64,000 nt of DNA from Candidatus Symbiopectobacterium endolongispinus. Its GTDB lineage: Bacteria; Pseudomonadota; Gammaproteobacteria; Enterobacterales; Enterobacteriaceae. The translations under genes and the position numbers were made by a program. The stretch is taken from assembly GCF_018777385.1 (NCBI RefSeq), contig NZ_JAFJYB010000007.1:62001-126000 (forward strand), written 5' to 3'. A model generated the notes under the pieces. It was not told the DNA's origin. It worked only from the letters and a program-made list of their open reading frames with translations, and did not search any database. Shown piece by piece: positions 40,272 through 51,696 of the stretch. Position 1 is the first letter of the stretch, and every line of letters starts with the position of its first letter.

Positions 40272-41435
40272 TCAGTCCAGAATGATATGCGGGTAAAAGC
40301 GTGACAGATCCTGAGTGATCAGTTCGCGATCTTCGCGCAGACCAATGCCGCACGGCTGATCGTTGACCAGCCAACTGCCGATCACCGTATGGCTGTCACC
40401 AAAGGTTGGCAGTGGGTGATACTGCTGAACGATCTTGCCTTCTTCGCCGTAAGGACCGTCAACGGAGGCGATCTGCTGCCCATTTTTCACGATCTGAATG
40501 TTGGCACCTTCACGTGAAAACAGCGGTTTAACCACGTAGCTGTCGAGTGGCGGGTGATCGTCATCAGCAAAGAAGTAGGCGGGCAGCAGGTTGGGATGAT
40601 TGGGGAACATTTCCCACAGCATCGGCAGCAACGCCTTGTTAGAGATGATGCTTTTCCAGGCCGGTTCCAGCCAGCGCACTCCTGCATCTTCCAGCTTGGT
40701 GGAAAATATTTCGCGCAGCATGAATTCCCACGAGTAGAGCTTGAACAGGTTGCCGATCACCTGGTTTTGCATATCGGTGAATTGGCCTTTTTCACCCAGC
40801 CCAATCTCTTCCATGTAGAGAAATTCCGTGGGCACGCCCGCTTCCAGCGCGCAATCCTGAAGGTACTGCACTGTACCGCGATCTTCTTCGGTATCCTGAC
40901 AGCAGGCCATATGCAGTAGACCGAAGCCGTGATTGAGGCGCAGTTCTTCAAAGCGGGCGATCAGCGCTTCCTGAATGCTGTTGTACTGATCGGCATCCTG
41001 TGCCAGCTTACCGGCTTCTTTCTGATCTTCCAGCCATAACCATTGAAAAAAGGCCGCTTCATACAGCGATGTCGGCGTATCGGCATTGTTTTCCAGCAGC
41101 TTGGCCTGGCCTTTTCCGTCATAGGCCAGATCGAGGCGCGAGTAAAGTGAGGACTGCTGGCTGCGCCATGAGCTTCTGACAAATTCCCATGTGTGCTTGG
41201 GAATGCAGAATTTGGTCAGCAATGCATCGCTGCCGACCACCTTTTCGACTACTTGCAGACACATCTGGTGCAGTTCTGCAGTTGCCGCTTCCAACTCTTC
41301 AATCTGCGCCAACGTGAACTGGTAGTAAGCATTTTCACACCAGTAGGGCTCACCGTACATGGTGTGAAAGTTGAAACCAAACTCTGTCGCCTTTTCACGC
41401 CAATCCGGGCGTTCGGCAATATCAACGCGCTTCAT
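40272..41435 (-). CDS. ygiC: Glutathionylspermidine synthase-like ATP-grasp protein YgiC
   Basis: The 387-residue product belongs to the glutathionylspermidine synthase preATP-grasp family (C-terminal synthetase domain). Visible segments are [20 protein letters not shown] (substrate region), [10 protein letters not shown], the ATP-site [14 protein letters not shown] and [19 protein letters not shown]. The true product is unknown. It lies 11 bases after ygiB, matching E. coli ygiBC. Intact. Confidence 0.9.
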   Translation of the reverse strand: MKRVDIAERPDWREKATEFGFNFHTMYGEPYWCENAYYQFTLAQIEELEAATAELHQMCLQVVEKVVGSDALLTKFCIPKHTWEFVRSSWRSQQSSLYSRLDLAYDGKGQAKLLENNADTPTSLYEAAFFQWLWLEDQKEAGKLAQDADQYNSIQEALIARFEELRLNHGFGLLHMACCQDTEEDRGTVQYLQDCALEAGVPTEFLYMEEIGLGEKGQFTDMQNQVIGNLFKLYSWEFMLREIFSTKLEDAGVRWLEPAWKSIISNKALLPMLWEMFPNHPNLLPAYFFADDDHPPLDSYVVKPLFSREGANIQIVKNGQQIASVDGPYGEEGKIVQQYHPLPTFGDSHTVIGSWLVNDQPCGIGLREDRELITQDLSRFYPHIILD

Positions 41436-41446
41436 GCTTATGTCCC

Positions 41447-42115
41447 TTAGCCACCCATACTGCGAGAAGATGAGCTGGAACCGGTGCTGGCGCTGCTACG
41501 TTGCATACTGGTCTGCTTGGCAACGCTTTCGCCAAAACCACCACGGGTGATGGTGTTAGTGGTCGCGGGTTTAGGAGCCAGTGCTGTTTTGGGGACGGTA
41601 ACGGTACGACCTGAGGTGGCAGCGCCGTAGCTTTTACCGCTGGCGTCAACGAACTGACCGTTGGCTGGGCTTGCCGGAGAGCGGGAAGAGAACAGCGGCT
41701 GCTGGGCAAAGCCCGCGCCCCCACTCATCATGCGGCCCATCATGTAACCAGCCATCAGCGGCATCCAGGAACTGCTGGTTTGTGTTGGCTGAGCGGCGGT
41801 GCCTGCCTGAGCCGGTACTGGTATACATTGCGCTTCGCCAAATTCTGCGACGCAGTCTTCTTTTCTGGCGTATTTCGGTGCGGTTTTTTCGGCTTCTTTC
41901 AGCGCGTTGTTGTACGCCGTGGTGCACTGTGCGCTCATGGACGGGTTCGTCGCCGAGCAGTCATCCGCATTTTGATACATCGACACGGTTTCGTCGGTCT
42001 GTTCGCAACCGGCCAGAATAAACGCAGCACTGATCGCAAGCGCAATCGGTGCCAGACGATAGGAGCGCCACCCTTTTCGGAAAGCGTCCTTCTGTATATT
42101 TTCTGTACGTTTCAT
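41447..42115 (-). CDS. ygiB: DUF1190 lipoprotein YgiB
   Basis: The 222-residue product has an N-terminal export signal with a lipobox (FILAGCEQ, Cys near residue 37). It then has a cysteine-containing region ([32 protein letters not shown]) typical of DUF1190, and a Ser/Gly-rich, low-complexity C-terminus ending SRSMGG. Function is not established; in E. coli it is co-regulated with tolC. Here a strong terminator-like hairpin separates it from tolC. Intact. Confidence 0.88.
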   Translation of the reverse strand: MKRTENIQKDAFRKGWRSYRLAPIALAISAAFILAGCEQTDETVSMYQNADDCSATNPSMSAQCTTAYNNALKEAEKTAPKYARKEDCVAEFGEAQCIPVPAQAGTAAQPTQTSSSWMPLMAGYMMGRMMSGGAGFAQQPLFSSRSPASPANGQFVDASGKSYGAATSGRTVTVPKTALAPKPATTNTITRGGFGESVAKQTSMQRSSASTGSSSSSRSMGG

Positions 42116-42282
42116 GTGGTTATCCCAGAGGGTAAGGCGTCAATGCCAAAGGTGTGCCAAGTCTGCATTAGCATAGGGGATGGCTGGCTGAATTTAAAGC
42201 ATTATGCCTGTCAGAACGCCTAATCTTTACGTTGCTATACATTTTATTGCGTGCTTGGACGGCGTGGAATCAATTCAAGGCA

Positions 42283-42319
42283 AACAAAAAGGAGATACGC
42301 TGCGTATCTCCTTTTTGTT
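42283..42319 (-). terminator. Strong terminator after tolC
   Basis: AACAAAAAGGAGATACG (42283-42299) pairs perfectly with CGTATCTCCTTTTTGTT (42303-42319) around CTG. On the minus strand the stem ends in a T-run. A 17-base stem this symmetrical would act in both directions. It lies between tolC and ygiB. Confidence 0.85.
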
Positions 42320-42346
42320 ATCAACCGTCAGAACCGTGCGATCTGA

Positions 42347-43726
42347 TTAGCCGCGCGGCGCTCTCGGCTCCGGTGCTCTGCTGTCAGTAAAGACTGGTGA
42401 CGTGGAAACGTCCTGACCTAACGCGCCGTTCAGCGCCTGCAAGTCGTTTTCATTCAAGGCGCCCAACGCTGATTTAATGTTCAACTGGTTGATCAGGTAG
42501 TCATAACGCGCGTTAGAAAGCTGCTGCTTGGCGTTATATAACGTGGTGGTGGCATCCAACACGTCAACGATGGTACGCGTACCCACCTGATAGCCCGCTT
42601 CCATCGCATCCAAAGAGCTTTGCGCAGATACTTCGGCCTGTTTGTAAGCGTTGATGCTGCTGATTGAGGCAGAAATATTGTTAAACGAGGAGCGCACGGT
42701 CTGCACGACGGAGCGATGTGCGCTTTCCAGCAGTTCGCTGGCGCTGACAAAGCTGTGCTGCGCCTGTTTCACGCGTGAGCTTGTGGCACCACCGCTGTAG
42801 AGCGGCACGGTTAATGACAGGCAGATTTTGTTTTGGCCTGCATCGACCTCCGACGCTGTCTTATTTGCACCAGAATTGCGCATATTGCTGACGCCGGAGG
42901 AAGCCGTCAGATCCAACGTTGGCATATGACCGGTTTCCGCTGAGCGAATCTGCTCACGCGCCAGATCCTGGCTGAGTCGCGCGGACAACAGGCTCAGGTT
43001 ATGGCTTTCCGCATCTTTCAGTAAGGTGGCGATCGCTCCCGGTTTCTCGGTGGAGAAACGGGTGATGTTCAGCCCTGCAAGTCGCTGGTATAAGTTGCCG
43101 CTGACCTGACGCAGATTTTCCAGCGCGTTATCCAGCGTGTTGCGTGCGGACACTTCGTTGGCCAATACGCTGTCGTATTGGGCACGGGCGTTCTGTACGT
43201 CGGTGATGGAGACCAATCCAACATTAAAACGCTGGGTGGTTTGATCGAGCTGGCGGTAAATCGCCTGTTTCTGGGCGTTAACGTAGGAGAGCGCATCAAT
43301 GGCGCGCAGCACGTTGAAATAGGCGGTAGCGGTTGTGAGGATCAGCGACTGTTGGGCCGTCTGGTAGGTCACATCTTGAATGCCAGCCTGCTTTTCTTGC
43401 AGCGTCATGGCGCGCCATTTGGACATATCAAACAGGGTCTGGGTCAACTGCAAGGAACCGCTGGTAGCATTACTGTTGACGCCGTCCTGCGCACCGCGAA
43501 AGTTTTTGGTGTAACCGTAGTCAGCACCGAGCCCGAGTTGTGGCAACAGGGGGCTGCGAGCCTCGTTGATTTTCTCGAAAGCGGCATCACGGGTGGCAGC
43601 CGAGCTGCGCAAATCCGGGTTGATGGTTTTAGCTTGTTGATAGACCTGTAACAAATTTTCCGCGTGACCCACGGCGCTAAAGCCGCTCAGGCTCAGACCA
43701 ATAAGAAGAGGGAGCAATTTCTTCAT
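42347..43726 (-). CDS. tolC: Outer-membrane efflux channel TolC
   Basis: TolC is the trimeric outer-membrane and periplasmic tunnel for AcrAB-type pumps and type I secretion. The 459-residue product starts MKKLLPLLIGLSLSGFSAVG, a signal peptide cleaved after GHA. It has the two pseudo-repeated alpha-barrel halves with SLQLTQTLFDMSKW, YFNVLRAIDALSY and YQVGTRTIVDVLDATTTLYN. I chose the ATG at 43726 because AAGGA is six bases upstream; an ATG at 43732 touches the AAGGA. The C-terminus is shorter than in E. coli. It is divergent from nudF. Intact. Confidence 0.94.
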   Translation of the reverse strand: MKKLLPLLIGLSLSGFSAVGHAENLLQVYQQAKTINPDLRSSAATRDAAFEKINEARSPLLPQLGLGADYGYTKNFRGAQDGVNSNATSGSLQLTQTLFDMSKWRAMTLQEKQAGIQDVTYQTAQQSLILTTATAYFNVLRAIDALSYVNAQKQAIYRQLDQTTQRFNVGLVSITDVQNARAQYDSVLANEVSARNTLDNALENLRQVSGNLYQRLAGLNITRFSTEKPGAIATLLKDAESHNLSLLSARLSQDLAREQIRSAETGHMPTLDLTASSGVSNMRNSGANKTASEVDAGQNKICLSLTVPLYSGGATSSRVKQAQHSFVSASELLESAHRSVVQTVRSSFNNISASISSINAYKQAEVSAQSSLDAMEAGYQVGTRTIVDVLDATTTLYNAKQQLSNARYDYLINQLNIKSALGALNENDLQALNGALGQDVSTSPVFTDSRAPEPRAPRG

Positions 43727-43846
43727 GTGCATTCCTTGTTGTGCAGCTAAGGCAACGATGTAGCGGAGATAGCGCTGTCAAAAAACGAACCCGGCAGATT
43801 CTATCAGAATGTGCCAATAGGATAAGTTGGCTGAACGTGCCATCTT

Positions 43847-43871
43847 CCCCCTGACCGACCCCATTAGGGGG
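43847..43871. other. Hairpin in the tolC/nudF divergent region
   Basis: CCCCCTGA (43847-43854) pairs with TTAGGGGG (43864-43871, one G-U) around a nine-base loop. It lies ~120 bases upstream of tolC in a 287-base divergent gap. In either leader it could affect transcription or translation; no T-run follows on the tolC strand. Confidence 0.4.
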
Positions 43872-44013
43872 TTTAATTTGCTCTCAGACCCTAACGTTTG
43901 GTCAAATAGGTGTTCTATTAATCCAATTTATCACAAAGCATCGCAAGTATGATGTCCATCATGATACATGAGACACATCCCCGTACCTGCTGTTGCTCGC
44001 AAGGAGTTGAGGT

Positions 44014-44646
44014 ATGGCTGTGTCTGCGTCCCATCCGGCGACTTTCCATAAAGACGATGTAGAAATTATTGCACGAGAGTCGCTGTACGAGGGTTTTTTT
44101 TCGCTTGAGCGCTACCGTTTTCGTCATCGGTTGTTTAACGGTGAGATGAGCGGTGAAGTCAGCCGGGAAATTCTGGAGCGTGGTCATGCGGTTGTGCTGC
44201 TGCCATACGATCCGGTTCGGGACGAAGTGGTGTTGATTGAACAGATCCGCATTGCCGCTTATGACACCAGTCCGACCCCGTGGCTGTTTGAACTTGTGGC
44301 CGGCATGATTGAGCCAGGTGAATCTCTGGAAGCGGTAGCGCGACGCGAAGCGCAGGAAGAAGCCGGTCTCAACGTTGGGCGCTGTAAACCGATTATCAGC
44401 TATTTGGCGAGCCCGGGTGGCACCAGTGAGCGTCTGGCGGTGATGGTGGGCGAAGTCGATGCCCGTGCCGCACAGGGCATTCACGGTCTGGCCGAAGAGA
44501 ATGAAGACATTCGGGTGCATGTCGTCAGCCGCGAACAGAGCTACGCCTGGGTAGAAAGTGGAGTTATTGATAACGCGGCGTCTGTAATTGCGCTGCAATG
44601 GTTGGCGTTGCACCATACGCAATTGAGAAAGGCGTGGACGGAGTAA
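44014..44646 (+). CDS. nudF: ADP-ribose pyrophosphatase
   Basis: NudF hydrolyses ADP-ribose to AMP and ribose-5-phosphate. The 210-residue product contains a complete Nudix box, from GMIEPGES through the REAQEEAGL metal ligands (about residues 97-119). The family loop LFELVAG precedes it. AAGGAG precedes the ATG. It starts nudF-yqiB-cpdA-yqiA-parE, the same order as E. coli. Intact. Confidence 0.94.
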   Translation: MAVSASHPATFHKDDVEIIARESLYEGFFSLERYRFRHRLFNGEMSGEVSREILERGHAVVLLPYDPVRDEVVLIEQIRIAAYDTSPTPWLFELVAGMIEPGESLEAVARREAQEEAGLNVGRCKPIISYLASPGGTSERLAVMVGEVDARAAQGIHGLAEENEDIRVHVVSREQSYAWVESGVIDNAASVIALQWLALHHTQLRKAWTE

Positions 44647-44650
44647 ACTG

Positions 44651-45103
44651 ATGAAACGCTACACCCCGGATTTTCCGGCCATGATGCGGCTGTGTGAAAT
44701 GAATTTCGCACAATTACGCCGTTTATTGCCGCGAAAGGATGAAGTCGGAGAAAGTGCGGTTTATCATGTAAATAGTGCAAGCTATCGCTTAACGATAGTG
44801 GAATCCACGCGTTATACCTCATTGGTTGAAATCCAGCAGATTGCGCCCGCCGTCAGCTACTGGAGCCTACCAACGTTAAGCGTGCGACTCTACCACGACG
44901 CGTTGGTTGCGGAAGTGTGTGCCAGTCAGCAGATCTACCGTTTTAAAGCACGTTATGATTACCCGAATAAAAAATTGCATCAACGTGATGAAAAGCATCA
45001 AATTAATCAGTTTCTTGCTGATTGGCTAAGGTACTGCCTGGCGCATGGTTTTGCATCGGCACCGCGAAATGCCGATTCCAGTCTGTTAGACAGATTTCAG
45101 TAA
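44651..45103 (+). CDS. yqiB: DUF1249 family protein YqiB
   Basis: The 150-residue product belongs to the small DUF1249 family, slightly longer than E. coli YqiB at the C-terminus. Recognisable segments are [25 protein letters not shown]-type [26 protein letters not shown] and [16 protein letters not shown]. The function is unknown. It is four bases after nudF and 16 before cpdA, so it is an operon member. Intact. Confidence 0.9.
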   Translation: MKRYTPDFPAMMRLCEMNFAQLRRLLPRKDEVGESAVYHVNSASYRLTIVESTRYTSLVEIQQIAPAVSYWSLPTLSVRLYHDALVAEVCASQQIYRFKARYDYPNKKLHQRDEKHQINQFLADWLRYCLAHGFASAPRNADSSLLDRFQ

Positions 45104-45119
45104 CCAAGGATACTATTTT

Positions 45120-45947
45120 TTGGAAAGTCTGCTGAAAGTTCCTGTGGCGAGTGGGGCCAGAATCAGGATTTTACAAATAACCGATACCCACTTGTTTGCC
45201 GGCGAGCACGAGACACTGCTCGGCGTGAACACATACCGTAGTTACCATGCCGTGCTGTCTGCCATTCAGGCGCAGGGGCAGGATGTTGACCTTATTGTGG
45301 CAACGGGAGATCTTGCTCAGGATCATTCGCAGGAGGCCTATCATCACTTCACACGCGGCATTGCGCAGCTATCTGCACCTTGCGTATGGCTGCCGGGAAA
45401 CCATGATTTCCAGCCTGCGATGGTGGATGTGCTGGCGCAGGCTGGCATTGCGCCTTCCAAGCACGTGCTGTTGGGTGATGCTTGGCAGATTGTTTTATTA
45501 GACAGCCAGGTGTTTGGCGTACCCCACGGCGAATTGAGTGAATATCAACTCGAGTGGCTGGAGTGCAGCCTGTTGCGTTTTCCAGAGCGTCATACGCTGT
45601 TGCTGTTACATCATCATCCGCTGGCTTCAGGCTGTACCTGGCTCGATCAGCACAGCCTACGTAACTCGCACCATCTGGATGCGGTGCTGGCGCGTTATCC
45701 GCAGGTGAAAAATGTGCTGTGCGGGCATATTCACCAGGAGCTGGATCTTGACTGGAACGGGCGCAGGCTGATGGCGACGCCTTCCACCTGTGTGCAGTTC
45801 AAACCACACTGCACTAACTTTACCATTGACGATGTCGGGCCCGGCTGGCGTTATTTGGATCTGTTATCGGACGGTTCGCTGGAGACGCGCGTTTACCGCC
45901 TGAGCGGTAGCGAGTTTTTGCCTGATATGGATTCGGACGGCTATTAA
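45120..45947 (+). CDS. cpdA: 3',5'-cyclic AMP phosphodiesterase CpdA
   Basis: CpdA lowers cAMP by hydrolysis to AMP and so tempers CRP control. The 275-residue product starts at a TTG (LESLLKVPV) with AAGGA 10 bases upstream; no nearby ATG fits the family N-terminus. The class III phosphodiesterase metal motifs are all visible: DTHL, GDLAQD, GNHD, LHHHP and GHIHQE. It overlaps yqiA by one base (TAATG). Intact. Confidence 0.93.
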   Translation: MESLLKVPVASGARIRILQITDTHLFAGEHETLLGVNTYRSYHAVLSAIQAQGQDVDLIVATGDLAQDHSQEAYHHFTRGIAQLSAPCVWLPGNHDFQPAMVDVLAQAGIAPSKHVLLGDAWQIVLLDSQVFGVPHGELSEYQLEWLECSLLRFPERHTLLLLHHHPLASGCTWLDQHSLRNSHHLDAVLARYPQVKNVLCGHIHQELDLDWNGRRLMATPSTCVQFKPHCTNFTIDDVGPGWRYLDLLSDGSLETRVYRLSGSEFLPDMDSDGY

Positions 45948-46529
45948 TGCCTACGCTACTCTACCTCCATGGTTTCAACAGTACGCCTAAATCGGCCAAA
46001 GCGACGGCGCTGGCTGCATGACTGGCGCAGCACCATCCCCAGATAGAGATGCTGGTGCCGCAGCTGCCGCCCTATCCGGCGGAGGCGGCCGATCTGTTGG
46101 AATCGTTGGTGATGGAGCGGGTGGGGCATCCCATCGGCCTGGTGGGGTCATCGCTGGGCGGCTATTATGCCACCTGGCTGTCGCAATGTTTTACCTTGCC
46201 CGCCGTGGTCGTCAATCCGGCGGTAAAACCCTTCGAACTGTTGCTGGAACATCTCGGCGAATATCGTAACTCCTATACAGGTGAAGAATATGTGCTAGAG
46301 TCTCGGCATATTTACGACCTGAAAGTGATGCAGATTGAATCACTCGATGCGCCGGATTTACTGTGGTGTTTGCTCCAGACAGGGGGATGAAGTGCTGGAT
46401 TATCGGCAGGCTGTGGCGTATTACACGGCGTGTCGCCAGACGGTGGAATCGGGTGGGAACCACAGTTTTGTTGGGTTTGAACAGTATTTTGACCCCATTG
46501 TGCGTTTCCTTGGATTGAGCGACGATTGA
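45947..46529 (+). pseudogene. yqiA: Esterase YqiA, stop codon plus frameshift
   Basis: YqiA is a ~190-residue alpha/beta hydrolase active on CoA esters in E. coli. The N-terminus (LLYLHGFNSTPKSAKA), nucleophile elbow [14 protein letters not shown] and C-terminal His motif [13 protein letters not shown] are all present. A TGA at 46019-46021 sits where E. coli has Trp (TGG to TGA), and the G5 run 46382-46386 has one base too many (expected [13 protein letters not shown]). The catalytic Ser and His are in different frames. It lies between cpdA and parE. Confidence 0.9.
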
Positions 46530-46628
46530 CCAGTTCTGTACTGCACTGCCCTTACTGACACGTACAGCGACAATGCGTGGTCCGCGGGCAGTGCATCCTC
46601 TCAGCGCCATTCCGTTTTACACATTTAA

Positions 46629-48542
<1,914 letters not shown>

Positions 48543-48547
48543 TGCTG

Positions 48548-49078
48548 CTATCGCGCAATCTTGTATAAACAGAACCGCCCCAGCGCGTGACCCGCCGGTA
48601 TTTTGGGATAATTAAAATCTTCACCGGTGTTGGTCATGCCTGCCTTTATCATCACACGCTGTGAAGCCATATGTTGCAGCGGGGTATAGGCGTAGACCTC
48701 TGGTGACTCAAGTTGCTCAAAGGCATAACGGATCACGCGTTTTGCCCCTTCCGTGGCATAGCCGTTTCCCCAGTGCCGCGCCTGTAAGCGCCAGCCCGCT
48801 TCGATAAGCGGCGCATGAGGAATTCCGCTCTCTTCCTTCTGCTTATGCAAACCAATAAAGCCGATAAATTCGCCGCTTGATTTCAATTCCACGGCCCAGA
48901 AGCCCCATCCTTTGTTGGCAATATGTTTTGTGAAACGGCCTATCTGTGCATCGCTTTCTTCGCGCGACATCAGCTCAGGGAAATAGCGCATCACTTCCGG
49001 GTCGGCATTCAATTGTGCATAAATAGGGTAATCTTCATCTCGCCATTGGCGCAGAATCAATCTTTCCGTCTCGATCAT
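48548..49078 (-). CDS. GNAT-family N-acetyltransferase (RimJ/RimL-like)
   Basis: The 176-residue product begins METERLILRQW-like (MIETERLILRQWRDEDYPIY), the RimJ/RimL subgroup N-terminus. The acetyl-CoA site is GNGYATEGAKRVIRYAF, and the later segment reads MASQRVMIKAGM. AAGGAG precedes the ATG. Substrate is unknown. It converges on parE with five bases between the stops. Intact. Confidence 0.85.
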   Translation of the reverse strand: MIETERLILRQWRDEDYPIYAQLNADPEVMRYFPELMSREESDAQIGRFTKHIANKGWGFWAVELKSSGEFIGFIGLHKQKEESGIPHAPLIEAGWRLQARHWGNGYATEGAKRVIRYAFEQLESPEVYAYTPLQHMASQRVMIKAGMTNTGEDFNYPKIPAGHALGRFCLYKIAR

Positions 49079-49182
49079 GGCGATTTTTCTCCTTATTCAC
49101 GCGAAAGGCTAACAAATCAATGTGAAAGACGCTGACAGGCTTCATGGCTTCACAGTAGAGTAAATAAGCCCCTTAATCCTTG

Positions 49183-50258
49183 ATGACTGTGTATGATTAT
49201 GGAAAAAAAGCACAAAAAAATCCGGTTGACGCAGAAAAGCTCGATGGCGGTTCGCGCCGTGTACGGCTGGAAGATATCGCAGCGCTCTGTGGTACTTCGT
49301 TAAGCACGGTGTCTCGTGCGCTGAGCGGTGAAAAATGGGTGAGCCAGGCGCTGCGCGCACAAATATTGGAAGTGGCGCGTGCGGTGCGCTACAGCCCCGC
49401 CGTGGAAATGGGGGGCTCCCGTATCGTGCTGGCTGTCTCTCCGGTGGCGATGCTGGACTACCACCGTTATCAATTCAGTTGGTATGTCCTGCAAGGGCTG
49501 AAAGAGCGCGCCAAAGTGCTGGGACTGGATCTGGTGACCCATCCGCTTTCCGACAAAGGCACGCAGGCGCTGACCGATCTGCTTAATCAGGATGATATTG
49601 GTGGGATGCTAGCACTCACCGTCGACGATCCGGCGATTTTAGACGTTGTGGTAAACCTGAAAAACCTGCGGTGCTGGTGAACAGCGAAGATTCTCTGATG
49701 CGACTCTCCAGCGTGATGCCGTGTAACCGCTCGGCAACCCGGATGGCGGCTGACTATCTGGTGTCGCACGGGCATCGCGATATCCTGTTTTTGACCCATC
49801 CCGGACGGCGAACTATTGAACAACGGCATGAGGGCTGGCAGGAGTCGATGCGTTATTTTCAACTGCCCTGCTCCGAGCAGCAGGTGATCAGCGTGACGGA
49901 TTGGCTTCCCGAACTGGCTGAGCAGGCGGTGGTATCGTGGTTTCGAGAAAAAAAACGTACCTATACGGCGATACTATGTGCCAATGACTCATTGGCGTTA
50001 GGGGCCATTAGTGGGTTACAGCGCTTAGGTCTGGATGTGCCGGGGGATATCTCGGTGGTTGGTATGAACGACTTGCCGCAGGCCGAGTTTGCGTCGCCGC
50101 CGCTGACCACTGTGCATTTGCCGGTGCAGGAAATCGGCGTTATTGCGCTGGAGTTGTTGCAGGACATCATTGTTGGCAACGTGACGATTCCGCGGCGTAT
50201 AGAACTGGCGTGCGCCATGGTCGAGCGTCAGTCCGTGGCGGCGTTAAACGCATCATGA
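49183..50258 (+). pseudogene. LacI-family transcriptional regulator, one-base deletion
   Basis: The gene encodes an N-terminal LacI helix-turn-helix after an unusual ~25-residue leader (RLEDIAALCGTSLSTVSRALSG) and a periplasmic-binding-like effector domain (VLVNSEDSL, AILCANDSLALGAISGLQRLG, DISVVGMNDLPQAEFASPPLTT). Near 49667-49671 CTGCGGTG replaces the expected CTGCCGGTG, so the second half is out of frame. ATG 49183 or TTG 49180 may be the start. It converges on the MFS gene of the sugar-acid locus, of which it is probably the repressor. The truncated product would keep only the DNA-binding part and half the effector domain. Confidence 0.82.
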
Positions 50259-50279
50259 GGGCGAATGCCCTCATGATGC
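50250..50279. terminator. Long hairpin between LacI-type gene and MFS gene
   Basis: GCATCATGAGGGC (50250-50262) pairs perfectly with GCCCTCATGATGC (50267-50279) around GAAT, a 13-base stem. It includes the LacI-gene stop codon and lies between convergent genes. There is no T-run, so it may act as a transcript-end stabiliser as much as a terminator. Confidence 0.65.
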
Positions 50280-50300
50280 GGTGCAGCGCTTGTTACGCAG

Positions 50301-51620
50301 TTATTTGAATTTCGCCCGCTCCATAGTGGGGATCAGCAGCAGGTACATCACGCCCCAGGCGACCAGATAGGCCACGGAGCTGATAGCGAACAGCGCCCAA
50401 TAATTGCCTGATGCTTCGAGTACGGCACCGATCACCGTGGAGAAGATCACGCTGCCGATCATGCCAAAGGTGCTACCGATGCCGACGACTGAACCCACCG
50501 CCGCTTTGGGGAACAAATCGGATACCGATGTCAGCAGGTTTGCTGACCAGCCTTAGTGCGCAGCAACAGCCAACCCGACGAGGGCAACGGCCAGCCACAA
50601 GCTTTCGACCTGCGTCGCGGCAAAAATAGGAATGACCGCACAGGCGCAAATCAGCATGGTGGTTTTGCGCGCTTTCGCGGCACTGAATCCCATACTCATC
50701 AGCTTGCCGGGCAACCAGCCTGCGCCCAGACTGCCGCCAATAGCAAACAGATAGATCATGATCAACGGCACACCCAATCCAGCCATATTGATATCACGGG
50801 TTTCGTTCAGCCATTTTGGCAGCCAGAACAGGAAGAACCACCAGATGGGATCGGTCAGCATCTTGCCCAATGCAAAGGCCCATAGTTGACGGTAGCGCAG
50901 TAGGTGAGTCCATTTGATGGATTCCACGCTGACATGCTCTTCTTTGTCCTGACGGATCCAGGCCAGTTCCTCGGCAGAGGCTTTATCTTGCGGTTTGCCA
51001 AACAGGAAAAACCACGGGATAAGCCAGACAAAACCTACCGCCCCAAGAATCAGAAACGCCCCGTGCCAGCCGTAATGAATGGCGATAAACGGAATCAAGG
51101 CAGGGGAGACAACGACGCCAAGGTTAACGGCGACGCCCAGAATCCCTGTAGCCAGCGTGCGCTCTTTCTTGGGGTGCCAGTCGGCGATGACTTTCATCGC
51201 AGCCGGGAAGTTGGCCGATTCCCCCAATCCAAGAATGACGCGCACAATGGCAAACCCGACCACGGTGCCGACCGCGGCGTGCAACATAGCGGCGGCGCTC
51301 CAGACAACCATCGCCACGGCGTAGCTGATTTTGGTGCCGAGCTTGTCAATGATACGGCCGCAAATCAGCGTGCCCGCGCCGTAGGCAATGGTGAAGGCGT
51401 TTACCAGCCAGCTGTACTCCATTTGCGTCCAGCCGATATCTTTTTGCAGCATCGGCGCCAGCAACCCGAGCAGTTGGCGGTCCATGTAGTTCACCGTGGT
51501 GGCGAACACCAGCATCGAGCAGATAGTCCAGCGATAGCGGCCTTTGGGGGGCGCGCTGGCGGTGGTTTGGCTGTCGCCGTGAGGGACAGCAGCTTCTTTT
51601 TGGCTAACTTGAGTGTCCAT
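50301..51620 (-). pseudogene. MFS anion:cation symporter (exuronate-type), internal stop
   Basis: The conceptual 439-residue protein has twelve hydrophobic segments and the anion:cation symporter family N-terminus RWTICSMLVFATTVNYMDRQ, close to ExuT-like uronate carriers. A TAA at 50553-50555 follows VGLAVAAH, in a position where the family has Gln (AHQGWSANLL), so CAA to TAA is likely. The last 84 codons (about three helices) are cut off, and the product should be inactive. It is the distal gene of the minus-strand sugar-acid operon, 76 bases after the large protein. Substrate is inferred from family and neighbours. Confidence 0.82.
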
Positions 51621-51696
51621 AGTGATTCTCCAGCTCAGGCCAGCGGCCTGAGTGGTTGATGGTTAGGGTAGAGTGGTGTTGCGTGATGAAAAAAGG

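Noticed and set aside
49180-49182. TTG as the LacI-type start codon.
   Set aside because: An ATG follows immediately at 49183; either is possible but ATG is the simpler choice.
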